From the NCBI GenBank assembly GCA_963772295.1, contig CAVYWO010000017.1:558001-622000 (forward strand): 64,000 nt of DNA. The letters are read 5' to 3'. Shown here one piece after another: positions 19,020 through 28,124 of the stretch. Positions within the stretch are counted from its first letter, which is position 1. Each line of letters begins with the position of its first letter. Under the pieces are notes generated by a model. That model did no database searches. It saw only the letters and a program-made list of their open reading frames with translations, and was not told the DNA's origin. The DNA is from AP-15 sp963772295 (GTDB taxonomy: Bacteria; Pseudomonadota; Alphaproteobacteria; ATCC43930; CGMCC-115725). The position numbers were made by a program, and so were the translations under genes.

Positions 19020-19189
19020 GGGGAGAGATTAGGCCGAACCGGCGAGGCTCGCCAGCGCTAGCCGGGGATCGTTCGCGCGCAGCGCGCCACCGGCTTGCCC
19101 GAGAACAGCGCTATCCGTAAATTCGGCGGCCGAGGAAGGCCGCGGAGCGATCCCGGTCTGGTGTCGCTTCCCCTGCGCGAGCCTGTTCG

Positions 19190-20044
19190 ATGATCTTCGA
19201 GATACCGGGTGTGCTGTGGCGCCGCGATCCGGAAGCGGAAGAGGTCCCGCTGGTTTTCGACTCGCCGCATAGCGGCTCGCGCTATCCGGAGGATTTCCGT
19301 TACAGCTGCCCGATCGAGGTTCTGCGCCGCGCCGAAGACGCCTTTGTCGACGAACTCTACGCGGCGGCGCCGCGGCATGGTGCGACGCTGATCGCCGCGT
19401 TGTTTCCGCGCAGCTATCTCGACGCCAATCGGGCGGTCGACGATCTCGACGAGGCGCTGCTCGACGGCGATTGGCCGTCGCCATTGATGCCCTCGCACAA
19501 GACCCGCGCCGGCCTCGGCCTGGTGCGGCGCGTCGCCCGCCCGGGCGCGCCGATCTATGACCGCAAATTGCCGATCGGCGAGATCCTCGCCCGGGTCGAG
19601 CGCTTCCATGCCCCTTATCATCGCGTCCTCGACGAGGCGTGCAGCCGCGCCCACCGAAAATTCGGCGCGGTGTGGCATGTCAACTGCCACTCGATGCCGT
19701 CCGACCCGACTGCCAAACAGGAGGGCGACTGCGCCGACTTTGTGCTCGGCGATCGCGACGGCACCACCTGCGGCCGCGACTTTACCGAGTTCGTCGCCGG
19801 GGTCCTGCGCGGCCGCGGCTATGACGTTCGCGTCAACGAGGTCTATAAGGGGGTCGAGATCGTCAGGCGGCAGGGACGGCCGGCGGAACGTCGCCACAGC
19901 CTGCAGATCGAGGTCGACCGCTCGCTTTACATGAACCAGAAGACCGTGCAGAAAGCCTCGGGCTTTGCCGTGTTGCAGCAAGACATCACCTATTTGATTG
20001 CGGCCTTGCGCGACTTTGTCGCGACCCGGGCCGCGGCGGGCTGA
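19190..20044 (+). CDS. N-formylglutamate amidohydrolase family protein
   Basis: The 284-residue protein shows the family motifs: VFDSPHSGSRYP near the N-terminus, YLDANRAVDDLD, and a central VNCHSMP. It would release formate from N-formylglutamate or a similar N-formyl amino acid, the last step of one histidine breakdown route. No hut genes are beside it. The short PPOX gene follows 21 bases later and may be co-transcribed. Confidence 0.88.
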   Translation: MIFEIPGVLWRRDPEAEEVPLVFDSPHSGSRYPEDFRYSCPIEVLRRAEDAFVDELYAAAPRHGATLIAALFPRSYLDANRAVDDLDEALLDGDWPSPLMPSHKTRAGLGLVRRVARPGAPIYDRKLPIGEILARVERFHAPYHRVLDEACSRAHRKFGAVWHVNCHSMPSDPTAKQEGDCADFVLGDRDGTTCGRDFTEFVAGVLRGRGYDVRVNEVYKGVEIVRRQGRPAERRHSLQIEVDRSLYMNQKTVQKASGFAVLQQDITYLIAALRDFVATRAAAG

Positions 20045-20065
20045 GGCCCAGGAGAAGGCTTGGCG

Positions 20066-20503
20066 ATGGCGACCATTCCGAAGATCCTGCAATCGCATAT
20101 CGACGGCGCCTTCCCGGCGCATGTCTGCCTCGTCGGCAGCGTGCTGCCCAATGGCTTCGCCCAGGTGACGCCGCGCGGCAGCACGATGGTCTATGACGAC
20201 AGCCATTTGGCGCTGTGGGAGCGGGGCAAGGGTTCGACCAACGCCGGCCTTGCCGACGGTACGAAATTGACCGTCTTCTTCAGGAAGCCGCAATTGCGCG
20301 AGGAGGGCATCCTGCCGAAGGGCGGCATCGCCCGCTTTTACGGCCGCGCCAAGATCTACAAATCGGGGCCGATCCGCGATGAGGTATGGCGGCGCCTGAT
20401 CCAGCCGGAAAAGGATCGCGATCCGAACCGGGCCGGGTTTGCGGTCCTGATCGAGATCGAACGGGCCGAAGATTTGGACGGCGCGCCGTTGCCATTGGGC
20501 TGA
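20066..20503 (+). CDS. Pyridoxamine 5'-phosphate oxidase family protein
   Basis: The 145-residue protein has the split-barrel flavin-binding layout of the PPOX family: VCLVGSVLPNGFAQVTPRGS in the first strands, LTVFFRKPQ in the middle and RFYGRAKIYK with a basic tail. The ATG at 20066 is preferred over the TTG at 20060 on spacing from GGAGAAGG. Substrate and cofactor (FMN or F420-like) are not clear. Confidence 0.75.
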   Translation: MATIPKILQSHIDGAFPAHVCLVGSVLPNGFAQVTPRGSTMVYDDSHLALWERGKGSTNAGLADGTKLTVFFRKPQLREEGILPKGGIARFYGRAKIYKSGPIRDEVWRRLIQPEKDRDPNRAGFAVLIEIERAEDLDGAPLPLG

Positions 20504-20550
20504 GACCCCGACCCCAATTGAATCACATTATTTCAGACGCTTATATCGTC

Positions 20551-20652
20551 ATTCCCGCGCCAGCGGGAATCCAGGGTCGAAGTCCCGTCGCTTGCCCCCG
20601 GCCGGAGCCTGTCCTCGGGCCGGCCGAAGGCCGGACCCGGGGGCCGGGGCAG
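20551..20652. repeat. Dispersed repeat: palindrome plus GC-rich unit
   Basis: ATTCCCGC at 20551-20558 pairs with GCGGGAAT at 20563-20570, a hairpin of the widespread TCATTCCCGC...GCGGGAATCCAGG type. It is followed by a GC-rich unit (about 20598-20652) with CGGAGCCTGTCCTCGGGCCG and CGGACCCGGGGGCCGGGG. The same GC-rich unit occurs in opposite orientation at 25037-25094. No gene is in this gap. Confidence 0.7.
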
Positions 20653-20703
20653 GCACTGGACCCCCGCTTTCGAGGCTGTAATCCAATTGCCGAGCGGCTG
20701 GAT

Positions 20704-20823
20704 CAATGCCGCGCATCCTTCGAGGCCTCGCTGCGCGAGGCACCTCAGGACGAGGAATTCCTTTAGTCCCATCAAAGGCTTCCCTCATGCTGAGGAGCGC
20801 CCGTAGGGCGCGTCTCGAAGCAC
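20704..20823. repeat. Two dispersed CATCCTTCGAG/CTCAGGA-type repeats in opposite orientation
   Basis: CATCCTTCGAGGCCTCG (from 20714) through CACCTCAGGACGAGGAA, and CCTCATGCTGAGGAGCGCC (from 20784) through CGTCTCGAAGCA, are two copies of a repeat well known between genes in alphaproteobacteria, facing each other. Each is itself a hairpin. They lie between the PPOX gene and the MazEF pair. Confidence 0.6.
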
Positions 20824-20937
20824 GCACCGCGCCGATGGAGCGCTGTTTTTGTCGCCTCGGCCAATTTCCTGACAACCTCCTTCGCGGGGGTGACGAGTAA
20901 GTTGTTGATCCAACGTGTGTCATTTTCGGTCGGGCGC

Positions 20938-21285
20938 TCAGCAGAGCTGAAGCAGCGCCTTGATCTTGCCTCTGGCTTCGTCCAGCACTGCCGCCGGGGC
21001 ACGGCCCACGAACTCCGCGCCGCGCCTCTGCCACGACAGACTTTTCACCTGATCCGACAAGATGACGCCGACGACCGGGTGCCCGGCTGGGATCGCCACC
21101 TCGAACGGGTAGCCCTTTTGCTGGCTGGTGATCGGGCACAAGACGCAAAGCCCGGACCGGCGATTGTAGCGGCGCGGCGTCAACACCAATGCGGGGCGAC
21201 GGCCGCGCTGCTCGCGGCCTTGCTGCGGGTCGAATTCGATCGAGACGAGATCTCCCACCTCCGGGCAGTACGGCTCGGAAATCAC
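20938..21285 (-). CDS. MazF/PemK-type endoribonuclease toxin
   Basis: The 115-residue protein fits the MazF fold: PEVGDLVSIEFDPQQG with the conserved G-D at strand 1, GRRPALVLTP (the RP basic catalytic motif), CPITSQQKGYPFEV and VGVILSDQVKSLSW (the SDQ/K-S motif). The GTG at 21285 overlaps the antitoxin stop by four bases (GTGA), showing translational coupling. It should cleave mRNA when free of its antitoxin. Confidence 0.88.
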   Translation of the reverse strand: MISEPYCPEVGDLVSIEFDPQQGREQRGRRPALVLTPRRYNRRSGLCVLCPITSQQKGYPFEVAIPAGHPVVGVILSDQVKSLSWQRRGAEFVGRAPAAVLDEARGKIKALLQLC

Positions 21286-21527
21286 CCGAACTCCTGCCCA
21301 GTTGCTGGTCCCGCGCCGATCTCGTCGTGCCGGTTGTCGTCGGTGATTTGTGCGATCAGTTGGTCGAGACCGAAGCCGGAATCGCCGGCGAGAGGCGCCA
21401 GAACCAGCTTGCCGTTCTCGATCGAAAGCTCCGCTTGGAGATTGGCGCGGAGCCCGAGCTCCTTCGCATGCGCCGCCGGAATCCGCACGGCGAGGCTGTT
21501 GCCCCATTTGGCGACATGTACGCGCAT
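21282..21527 (-). CDS. MazE/AbrB-type antitoxin
   Basis: The 81-residue protein begins MRVHVAKWGNSLAVRIPA, the swapped-hairpin AbrB/MazE DNA-binding motif, and has an acidic C-terminal half of the type that wraps the toxin. It lies directly upstream of the MazF gene. Such antitoxins repress their own promoter; the AT-richer sequence at about 21530-21565 is where operator and promoter should be. Confidence 0.88.
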   Translation of the reverse strand: MRVHVAKWGNSLAVRIPAAHAKELGLRANLQAELSIENGKLVLAPLAGDSGFGLDQLIAQITDDNRHDEIGAGPATGQEFG

Positions 21528-21650
21528 CCCAGGTCCCCGAAGATGTAGAGACAATATAGATACAGCGACCCCGCCGTCGGCGCAATCACGCGATCGACGC
21601 ATCGCGACGCGGCTGCCATGCCCGCGATCAAGTTTTTCGCAAGGTTTGCT

Positions 21651-21839
21651 TACGATCTCACTCTGCACGCGACCCGCCCGGAATTCGTCTACCGCCATCA
21701 GTGGCGCGAGGGCGGTCTGGTGATCTGGGACAACCGCGACACGATGCATCGCGGCCGGCCGCACGACGAGACCCGGCCGCGCGATCTGCGGCGGGCGACG
21801 ACGCTCGAGACCGGCCGGCACCTCGACCAGGCCCTTTGA
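21651..21839 (+). pseudogene. C-terminal remnant of a TauD/TfdA-type dioxygenase
   Basis: This frame contains HATRPEFVYRHQWREG, DLVIW-like GLVIWDNRDTMHRGRP and RDLRRATT, which is the C-terminal end of Fe(II)/2-oxoglutarate dioxygenases of the TauD family, including the last metal-binding His. The first three quarters of the gene are absent: the sequence upstream is the MazEF control region. The gene was probably cut when the toxin-antitoxin segment arrived or by deletion. Confidence 0.75.
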
Positions 21840-21927
21840 GCCCGTTTTCCCGTTTGATTGGCCACGCGCTCTGGACAAGGCGCGCAACCCAGCCGATCAT
21901 GAGGCGGACGGCGGCAGAGGCGCCCCT

Positions 21928-24900
21928 ATGGATGTCGGCGGCTGGCTGCGGCGCCTGGGCCTCGAGCAATACGAGCCGGCGTTCCGCGAAAACCGGATCG
22001 ACGGCGGGATCCTGTCGAGACTGACGGCCGAGGATTTGAAAGACCTCGGGGTCGCCTTGGTCGGCGACCGCCGCCGGCTGATCGAGGCGATTGCGTCGCT
22101 GGCCGACTCGGCGGCCGTGCCGGGCGACGTCGGCGGCGCGCTCGGCAGCGAGGCCGAGCGTCGCCACCTCACCGTCCTGCTCTGCGATCTGGTCGGCTCG
22201 ACTTCGCTTTCGGCGCGGCTCGACCCCGAGGACATGCGCGAGATCATCGGCGCCTATCACCATTGCTGCGCCGAGTTGATCGAGGGGGCCGGCGGCTTTG
22301 TCGCCAAGTACATGGGCGACGGCATGCTCGCCTACTTCGGCTACCCGCAGGCGCATGAGGATGACGCCGAGCGGGCGGTGCGCGCGGCGCTGGGGCTGAC
22401 CGCGGCAATCCCGAAGCTGCAAATCCGCAGCGACGCGCCGTTAGAGGTGCGGATCGGCATCGCGACCGGGCTCGTGGTGGTCGGCGACCTCGTCGGCCGC
22501 GGCGACGCGCAGGAGCGCGGCGTCGTCGGCGACACGCCAAACCTCGCCGCTCGGCTCGAAGCCCTGGCCGAACCGGGGCAGGTGGTGATCTCCGAGGACA
22601 CGCGGCGCCTGGTGCGCGGGCTCTTCGACTACGACGATCTCGGGCGTATTCCGCTCAAGGGCCTGACCGACCCGGTCCAGGCATGGCGGGTGCTCGGCCC
22701 GCGCGCGGTCGAGAGCCGGTTCGAGGCACAGCACGAGACGAGCCTCACGCCGCTCGTCGGACGCGACGAGGAATTGGACCTGCTGCTGCACCGGTGGCGG
22801 CGGGCGGCCGGCGGCGAAGGATGCGTGGTGCTGCTGTCGGGCGAGCCGGGCATCGGCAAGTCGCGGCTGACGGTGGCCCTCGAAGAGCGGCTCGGCCACG
22901 AGCCGCATACGCGGCTGCGCCATTTCTGCTCGCCGCAGCACGGCGACAGCGCGCTTTATCCGATCGTGATGCAGCTGGAGCGCGCCGCAGGGTTCGCCCG
23001 GCACGACACGCCGCAGGCCAGGCTCGACAAGCTCAGGGCATTGCTCGGCGCTCAACCGGGGCATCAAAGCGACCTCCAACTCCTCGCCGAGCTGCTGTCG
23101 ATCCCGACCGGGCATCGCTGGCCGCCGCTCGACTGGAGCCCGCAGCGCCAGAAGGAGAAGACCTTCGAGGCGCTGCTGCGACAGCTCGACACGCTGAGCC
23201 GCCATCAGCCGGTGCTGGCGGTTTATGAGGATGTCCACTGGATCGACCCGAGCTCGCGCGAGCTCTTGGACCTGACCGTAGAACGCGTGGCGCAGCTGCC
23301 GGTGCTGCTGGTGATCACGTTTCGGCCCGAGTTTCACCCGCCCTGGACCGGCCTCGCGCATGTATCGACGCTGAGCCTGAGCCGTCTCGGCCCAGCGGCG
23401 AAGGAGACGGCGCAAGTGGCGGCCGTCATCGGTCGCGAGTTCTCGTACGAGTTGCTGATGCCGGTGGCGCAGAAGAGCGAGCCGGACCTGCGATCGGCCC
23501 TCGAGCGGCTCGGCGATGCGGGCCTCGTCTTCTGCCGCGGCATGCCGCCGCAGGCCACATTCCAATTCAAGCACGCGCTGGTGCGCGATGCGGCCTACGG
23601 CACCTTGCTGCGCGGCCGGCGCCAGACGCTGCATGCGCGTGTCGTCGCCGCCTTGGAGCAGCAGTTTCCCGAAATGGTCATGACCGAGCCGGAGCGGCTG
23701 GCGCAACATTGCGCCGAAGCCGGGCTCGCCGAGAAGGCGATCCAATACTGGCTCATGGCCGGTCGGCGTTCGCTGCGACGCTCGGCGACGGCGGAAGCGG
23801 TCGCGCAGCTGCGCCAGGGGTTGGCGCTGCTTTCCGGCGTCGGCGACGAGGGGAGACGCTTGGAGCAGGAACTCGAGCTCCAGACCTCTCTCGGCCGCGC
23901 CTTGATGGCGGCGATGGGCCACGCGTCTTCGGAGATGGCGGACACCTATGCCCGCGCCCGCGAGCTGTGCGAGCGGCTGCAGCGGCGGCAGCAGCTGGTG
24001 CCGGTGCTCTTTGGCCAATGCATGTACGCATTCACTCGAGGCGAGCTCGATTTGGCGCTGGAGCATGCCGCTGCGATGCGGCGGTTGGCGGAGGCCGAGA
24101 ACGATCGGCGCATCCTGGTGACGAGTTGCCGGATGATCGGGCAACTCCAGTTGTGGCGCGGGGAATTCGGCGATGCGCGGGCTCGGCTCGAGGAAGGCCT
24201 CGAGTTGTTCGATCCCGCGGATCGACCATTCTACGCGGCCGTCTCGCTGCAGGACACGCAGGTAATGATGCTGGGGTTCCTTTGCAATGTACTCGGCGCG
24301 CTCGGCTATCTGGACCAATCGCGAGCGAGGGGCGATGAAGCGCTGGCGGCGGCCCGCCGGCTCGCCCAGCCGTTCACGGTGGCGATGGCGCTCTGGAATT
24401 TGGTGCCGACCATGATGCGCGTCGGCAGGTCCGACATGGCCTCTGTGTCTGCCGCGCTGCCGCGCGCCGAGGAGCTCGAGGCTCTCGTTGCCGAGCAGAA
24501 CTTTAGAGGGCTTTTGGGCCAGAGCCTCATATATCGCGGCTGGTGCCGCGCTGCGATGGGGCAGACGCAGGAGGGCATCGCGCTGCTGGAGGAGGGATTG
24601 GCCGCTCATCGCAGGAGCGAGATGCGTTTTATGGTGCCGCAGCACCTCACCTGGCTGGCGGACGCGTATCGCCGGGTAGGACGGACGGCGGCGGCATTGG
24701 CGCGGCTCGCGGAAGCCGTCGGGGCCGCGAACGCATGCGAAGAGCGATTGTTCGAAGCGGAGATCCACCGGTTGCGCGGCGAAGTGTTGCGCGACAGCGA
24801 GGATCACGCCTCGGCCGAGGCAAGCTTTCGCACCGCGATCGACATCGCCCGGCATCAGAACGCAAAGCTCTGGGAACTGCGCGCCGGCGTGAGCCTTGCT

Positions 24901-25029
24901 CGGATGTTGCGCGACCAAGGCAAACGGACGGCAGCCCGCGACCTCCTGGCGCCGGTCTACGACTGGTTCACCGAAGGCTTCGAGACGCCGGACCTGACCG
25001 AGGCAAGGGCGCTGCTCGATGCGCTGTAA
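21928..25029 (+). CDS. SAM / class III cyclase / STAND ATPase / TPR protein, copy A, with an in-frame deletion
   Basis: The 1033-residue protein has a SAM-like domain (1-60, MDVGGWLRRLGLEQYEPAF), a class III cyclase (about 70-230; LLCDLVGSTS and YMGDGMLAYFG with the two metal Asp, GDTPNLAARL), an ATPase (Walker A at about 305, LSGEPGIGKSR; Walker B VYEDVHW) and a long TPR-like helical part. Against copy E, 80 residues are missing after R486-L487-G488: the segment with RTDGIPLFVEELT, the STAND GxP motif, is absent. The deleted stretch is bounded by RLG codons on both sides in copy E, so it was probably lost by recombination at a short repeat. The frame is kept but the ATPase switch is probably impaired. 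It shares about 60 bp of upstream sequence with copy E. Confidence 0.85.
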   Translation: MDVGGWLRRLGLEQYEPAFRENRIDGGILSRLTAEDLKDLGVALVGDRRRLIEAIASLADSAAVPGDVGGALGSEAERRHLTVLLCDLVGSTSLSARLDPEDMREIIGAYHHCCAELIEGAGGFVAKYMGDGMLAYFGYPQAHEDDAERAVRAALGLTAAIPKLQIRSDAPLEVRIGIATGLVVVGDLVGRGDAQERGVVGDTPNLAARLEALAEPGQVVISEDTRRLVRGLFDYDDLGRIPLKGLTDPVQAWRVLGPRAVESRFEAQHETSLTPLVGRDEELDLLLHRWRRAAGGEGCVVLLSGEPGIGKSRLTVALEERLGHEPHTRLRHFCSPQHGDSALYPIVMQLERAAGFARHDTPQARLDKLRALLGAQPGHQSDLQLLAELLSIPTGHRWPPLDWSPQRQKEKTFEALLRQLDTLSRHQPVLAVYEDVHWIDPSSRELLDLTVERVAQLPVLLVITFRPEFHPPWTGLAHVSTLSLSRLGPAAKETAQVAAVIGREFSYELLMPVAQKSEPDLRSALERLGDAGLVFCRGMPPQATFQFKHALVRDAAYGTLLRGRRQTLHARVVAALEQQFPEMVMTEPERLAQHCAEAGLAEKAIQYWLMAGRRSLRRSATAEAVAQLRQGLALLSGVGDEGRRLEQELELQTSLGRALMAAMGHASSEMADTYARARELCERLQRRQQLVPVLFGQCMYAFTRGELDLALEHAAAMRRLAEAENDRRILVTSCRMIGQLQLWRGEFGDARARLEEGLELFDPADRPFYAAVSLQDTQVMMLGFLCNVLGALGYLDQSRARGDEALAAARRLAQPFTVAMALWNLVPTMMRVGRSDMASVSAALPRAEELEALVAEQNFRGLLGQSLIYRGWCRAAMGQTQEGIALLEEGLAAHRRSEMRFMVPQHLTWLADAYRRVGRTAAALARLAEAVGAANACEERLFEAEIHRLRGEVLRDSEDHASAEASFRTAIDIARHQNAKLWELRAGVSLARMLRDQGKRTAARDLLAPVYDWFTEGFETPDLTEARALLDAL

Positions 25030-25036
25030 TCGGGTC

Positions 25037-25094
25037 ACCCCGGCCCCCGGGTCCGCGCTGCGCGCGGCCCGAGGACAGGCTCCGGCCGGGATCC
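25037..25094 (-). repeat. Second copy of the GC-rich dispersed repeat, inverted
   Basis: Read on the minus strand this matches 20598-20652, including CGGAGCCTGTCCTCGGGCCG and CGGACCCGGGGGCCGGGG, with the centre changed. Together with the first copy it forms a pair of inverted repeats about 4.4 kb apart that enclose the MazEF pair, the dioxygenase remnant and cyclase copy A. Confidence 0.6.
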
Positions 25095-25204
25095 ATCGTT
25101 CCGCGGCACGGGCGGCTATCGTTTCGCTAAGAGCATGAGTTTGTGGAGGAAATTCGGACCCCGGACTGATTTTCGATAACGGAACCTGCGGGAGGATCCA
25201 ATAC

Positions 25205-25678
25205 ATGCCCAACTTGACAATCAACGGCCAAAGCTACTTCGCCGACGCACCCTCCGATACGCCGCTCTTATGGGTGATCCGCGAGGACCTGCGGCTGACC
25301 GGAACCAAATACGGATGCGGCAGCGGATTGTGCGGCTCGTGCACGGTGCATATCGACGGCCGAGCCGAACGGTCCTGCCTGGTTAGGGTCGGCGAGGCGG
25401 GAGGGGCCTTGATCACGACGATCGAGGGGCTGGATCCGGCCAACAGCCACCCCGTGCAGCGGGCCTGGATCGAGCATCAGGTGCCGCAATGCGGCTACTG
25501 CCAGTCGGGACAGATCAAGCAGGCGGCGGCATTGCTCGCCGCCAACCCAAATCCGAGCAACGAGCAGATCGTCGAAGCCATGAACGGCAATCTCTGTCGT
25601 TGCGCCACCTATTCGCGCATCGTCGGCGCCGTCAAACGCGCCGCGGACATGGCGCGGGAGGATGCAAGCCATGCGTGA
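25205..25678 (+). CDS. Molybdenum hydroxylase, (2Fe-2S) subunit (isoquinoline 1-oxidoreductase alpha-like)
   Basis: The 157-residue protein has both iron-sulfur clusters of this family. The plant-ferredoxin-type loop is GCGSGLCGSCTVHIDG, and the C-terminal four-helix domain carries CGYCQSGQI and NLCRCATYSRI. It passes electrons from the molybdopterin subunit encoded next, whose start overlaps this gene's end by eight bases. A GGGAGGA site inside its last codons serves the next gene. A two-subunit enzyme without an FAD subunit suits a membrane cytochrome or similar acceptor, as in the isoquinoline/aldehyde oxidoreductase group. Confidence 0.92.
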   Translation: MPNLTINGQSYFADAPSDTPLLWVIREDLRLTGTKYGCGSGLCGSCTVHIDGRAERSCLVRVGEAGGALITTIEGLDPANSHPVQRAWIEHQVPQCGYCQSGQIKQAAALLAANPNPSNEQIVEAMNGNLCRCATYSRIVGAVKRAADMAREDASHA

Positions 25679-28124
25679 CGCCATGCATTCCGGAACGACG
25701 CGCCGCGGTTTCCTGGTGCGCTCTGCGGCGACTGCGGCCGGAGCCTACCTGAGCATCAACCTCGTCGAGCTGACGAGCGGCGCCGAAGCCGCGAGCGATC
25801 CGGCAATGGCCGAGTTTACGCCGTCGATCTGGTTCACGCTGACCCCGGACGGCAAGGTGACGATGCACATCATCAAGGCCGAGATGGGCCAGCACATCGG
25901 CACCGCGCTGGCCCAGGTAATCGCCGAGGAACTGGAGGTCGACTGGCAGGACGTCCGCCTCGACGCGCCGCTCGAGAGCGTCGAGAACTTCGCGATCTAC
26001 GGGTTGGCGGCCACTGCGAATAGTAGCAGTGTCACGACCGAGTTCGACCGGCTGTCGCGCGCCGGCGCGGCCGGGCGGATGGCCCTGGTCGAAGCCGGGG
26101 CCAAGCTGCTCGCCGCCGATCCGGCAGCATGCTACGCCCAACGGGGCCGCGTCGTCGACCAGGGATCGGGCCGCTCGATCGGCTATGGCGAGATCATCCG
26201 CAAGGTGCGGATCGACCGCAAGTTTGTATATCCCGACGATTTCAGAACGATCAAGATCAAGGAAGCGGGCAGCTACAGACTGATCGGCCGGTCGATCCCG
26301 GCGCTCGACATCCCGTCGAAGACGAATGGCCAAGCGAAATTCGGCATCGACGTGCACCTGCCCGACATGCTCTATGGCGCGCTCGTGCCGCCGCGCACAC
26401 GCTATGCTTCCAACGTGCTGAGTATCGATGATTCCGAGGCCCGCAAGGTCCCGGGTTTCGTCAAGGCGGTGAAGATCGACAACGCGCTCGGCAAGTGCAC
26501 CGGCTGGGTGGTGGCTCTCGGCGAGAAATTCCCGGCCGCAGTGAAGGCCGCCAACGCGTTAAAGGTCGAGGTCGATCCCGGGCCGTACGGATCTCTCAAC
26601 CTAGCCGACATCTTCAGCGAGCTGGCGCAAAACGCGCGCAACACCGACGCGGCGGCGAACTGGGTGAACGAGGGCGACGTGGACAAGGCGCTCGCCGAGG
26701 CCGCTTCGGTGCTGGAGGTGGAATACACGACCGACATGGTGTGCCATTCGACCATGGAGCCGCTCAACGGGACGGCGCACTTCGTGGATGGCGCCTGCCA
26801 CGTCTACACCGGAACCCAGAACCCGTCTTTCGCGCGCATGACCCTCACCGCCTATCTGGCGAAGGTGCTCGGGCGGAAGCCGGAGGAGATCAAGGTCTAC
26901 GTGCACGAACACGCGGTCGGCGGCGGCTTCGGCGGCAAGCAGGACTACGACGAGGTCCTCGCCGCCGCCTACTGTGCCAAGGAGGTCGGACGACCGGTCA
27001 AGCTGATCCAGACGCGGGAAACCAACTTCGCGACCAGCTTCCCGCGCACGCCGAGCTATCACAGGGTCAAGGCGGGGCTGAAGAACGGCGAGCTGGTGGC
27101 GATGAACCACGACATCTCGTGCGGCTTCATGGCCCCGCGTTTCGGCGTCGGCAAGAAGTTCAAAAACGGAACCGACTGGCTGCAGCTCAATTCCTGGCCC
27201 GACAAGAAGAAAGACGTCGACCAGTGGTCGATCGGCGGCAGCGACCATTGGTACGACGTCGCGAACCAGCGCGTGCGCGCGTGGCACAGCGACCGCACGA
27301 CCTCGGCCCTGCAGGTCAGCCCACTGCGCTCGGTGTCGAACTCGTACAACATGTTCGTTGTCGAATCATTCATCGACGAGGTGGCGCACGCGCTCAAGCG
27401 CGATCCGCTGGAATTTCGTCTCGCCCTGCTCAACGGCAAGGGCGGCAGTCGCGGCATCCCCAACACCGGCTACCCGCCGGGAACCGCGTCAGACTATTAT
27501 GTGGACCGGCTTTGGATCTCGCTGCCATGGACTACCGACAAGAGCTGGCCCAAGTACGAATCGACCACGGTGGGCGGGGCGCTGCGGCTGGCCAATTGTC
27601 TGCGAGTGGCGGCCGGAAAGGCGGGTTGGGGATCGAAGACGCTGCCGCCCAACACCGGCATGGGCCTCGCCGTCTCCTCGGCCGAGGAACGACAGAGCCC
27701 GACCTGGGTCGCCGGCGTCGCCGAGGTCACGGTCAATCCGGCTACGGGTGCCTATAGAATCAACCGGATCACGGTCGCCATCGATCCCGGCCTGGTCGTC
27801 AACCCGCGCAACGCCACCGCGCAAATTCAAGGCGCGGCGTTGTGGGGGGCGAGCCAGGTCTTGTCGGAGCGGCTCACCTTCCGGAATGGTGCGTTCGAGC
27901 AGAGCAACTTCCACGACTACCATCCAATCCGCCTTGCCGATGTGCCGGAGATCGACGTCGAGCTGATTTCGTCCAGCCATCATCCAAGCGGCGTCGGTGA
28001 GCCGCCATCCACAGTGGTGGCACCAGCAGTAGCCAATGCGATCTACAATGCGGTCGGCGTGCGCGTTCGGCACATGCCGATCACGCCCGAGGCGATCCTG
28101 GAGGGCCTGAGGCAAAAGGCTTGA
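25671..28124 (+). CDS. Molybdenum hydroxylase, molybdopterin-binding subunit (isoquinoline 1-oxidoreductase beta-like), Tat-exported
   Basis: The 817-residue protein starts with a twin-arginine signal (TTRRGFLVRSAATAAGAYL), so the folded enzyme goes to the periplasm. Molybdopterin-binding features include GGGFGGKQDYDEVL and a final GVGEPPSTVVAPAVANA with the catalytic Glu. ATGs at 25662, 25671 and 25683 are possible; 25671 is eight bases after GGGAGGA. The family hydroxylates N-heterocycles or oxidises aldehydes using water; the substrate is unknown. No FAD subunit or maturation factor (XdhC-like) is beside it. Confidence 0.9.
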   Translation: MRDAMHSGTTRRGFLVRSAATAAGAYLSINLVELTSGAEAASDPAMAEFTPSIWFTLTPDGKVTMHIIKAEMGQHIGTALAQVIAEELEVDWQDVRLDAPLESVENFAIYGLAATANSSSVTTEFDRLSRAGAAGRMALVEAGAKLLAADPAACYAQRGRVVDQGSGRSIGYGEIIRKVRIDRKFVYPDDFRTIKIKEAGSYRLIGRSIPALDIPSKTNGQAKFGIDVHLPDMLYGALVPPRTRYASNVLSIDDSEARKVPGFVKAVKIDNALGKCTGWVVALGEKFPAAVKAANALKVEVDPGPYGSLNLADIFSELAQNARNTDAAANWVNEGDVDKALAEAASVLEVEYTTDMVCHSTMEPLNGTAHFVDGACHVYTGTQNPSFARMTLTAYLAKVLGRKPEEIKVYVHEHAVGGGFGGKQDYDEVLAAAYCAKEVGRPVKLIQTRETNFATSFPRTPSYHRVKAGLKNGELVAMNHDISCGFMAPRFGVGKKFKNGTDWLQLNSWPDKKKDVDQWSIGGSDHWYDVANQRVRAWHSDRTTSALQVSPLRSVSNSYNMFVVESFIDEVAHALKRDPLEFRLALLNGKGGSRGIPNTGYPPGTASDYYVDRLWISLPWTTDKSWPKYESTTVGGALRLANCLRVAAGKAGWGSKTLPPNTGMGLAVSSAEERQSPTWVAGVAEVTVNPATGAYRINRITVAIDPGLVVNPRNATAQIQGAALWGASQVLSERLTFRNGAFEQSNFHDYHPIRLADVPEIDVELISSSHHPSGVGEPPSTVVAPAVANAIYNAVGVRVRHMPITPEAILEGLRQKA

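Noticed and set aside
22441..25224. Open frame of 927 codons on the minus strand, with similar ones opposite copies D and E
   Set aside because: Antisense of the cyclase-ATPase genes. It is long only because the codon use of the sense gene avoids stops in that frame; its similarity between copies follows from the sense strand.
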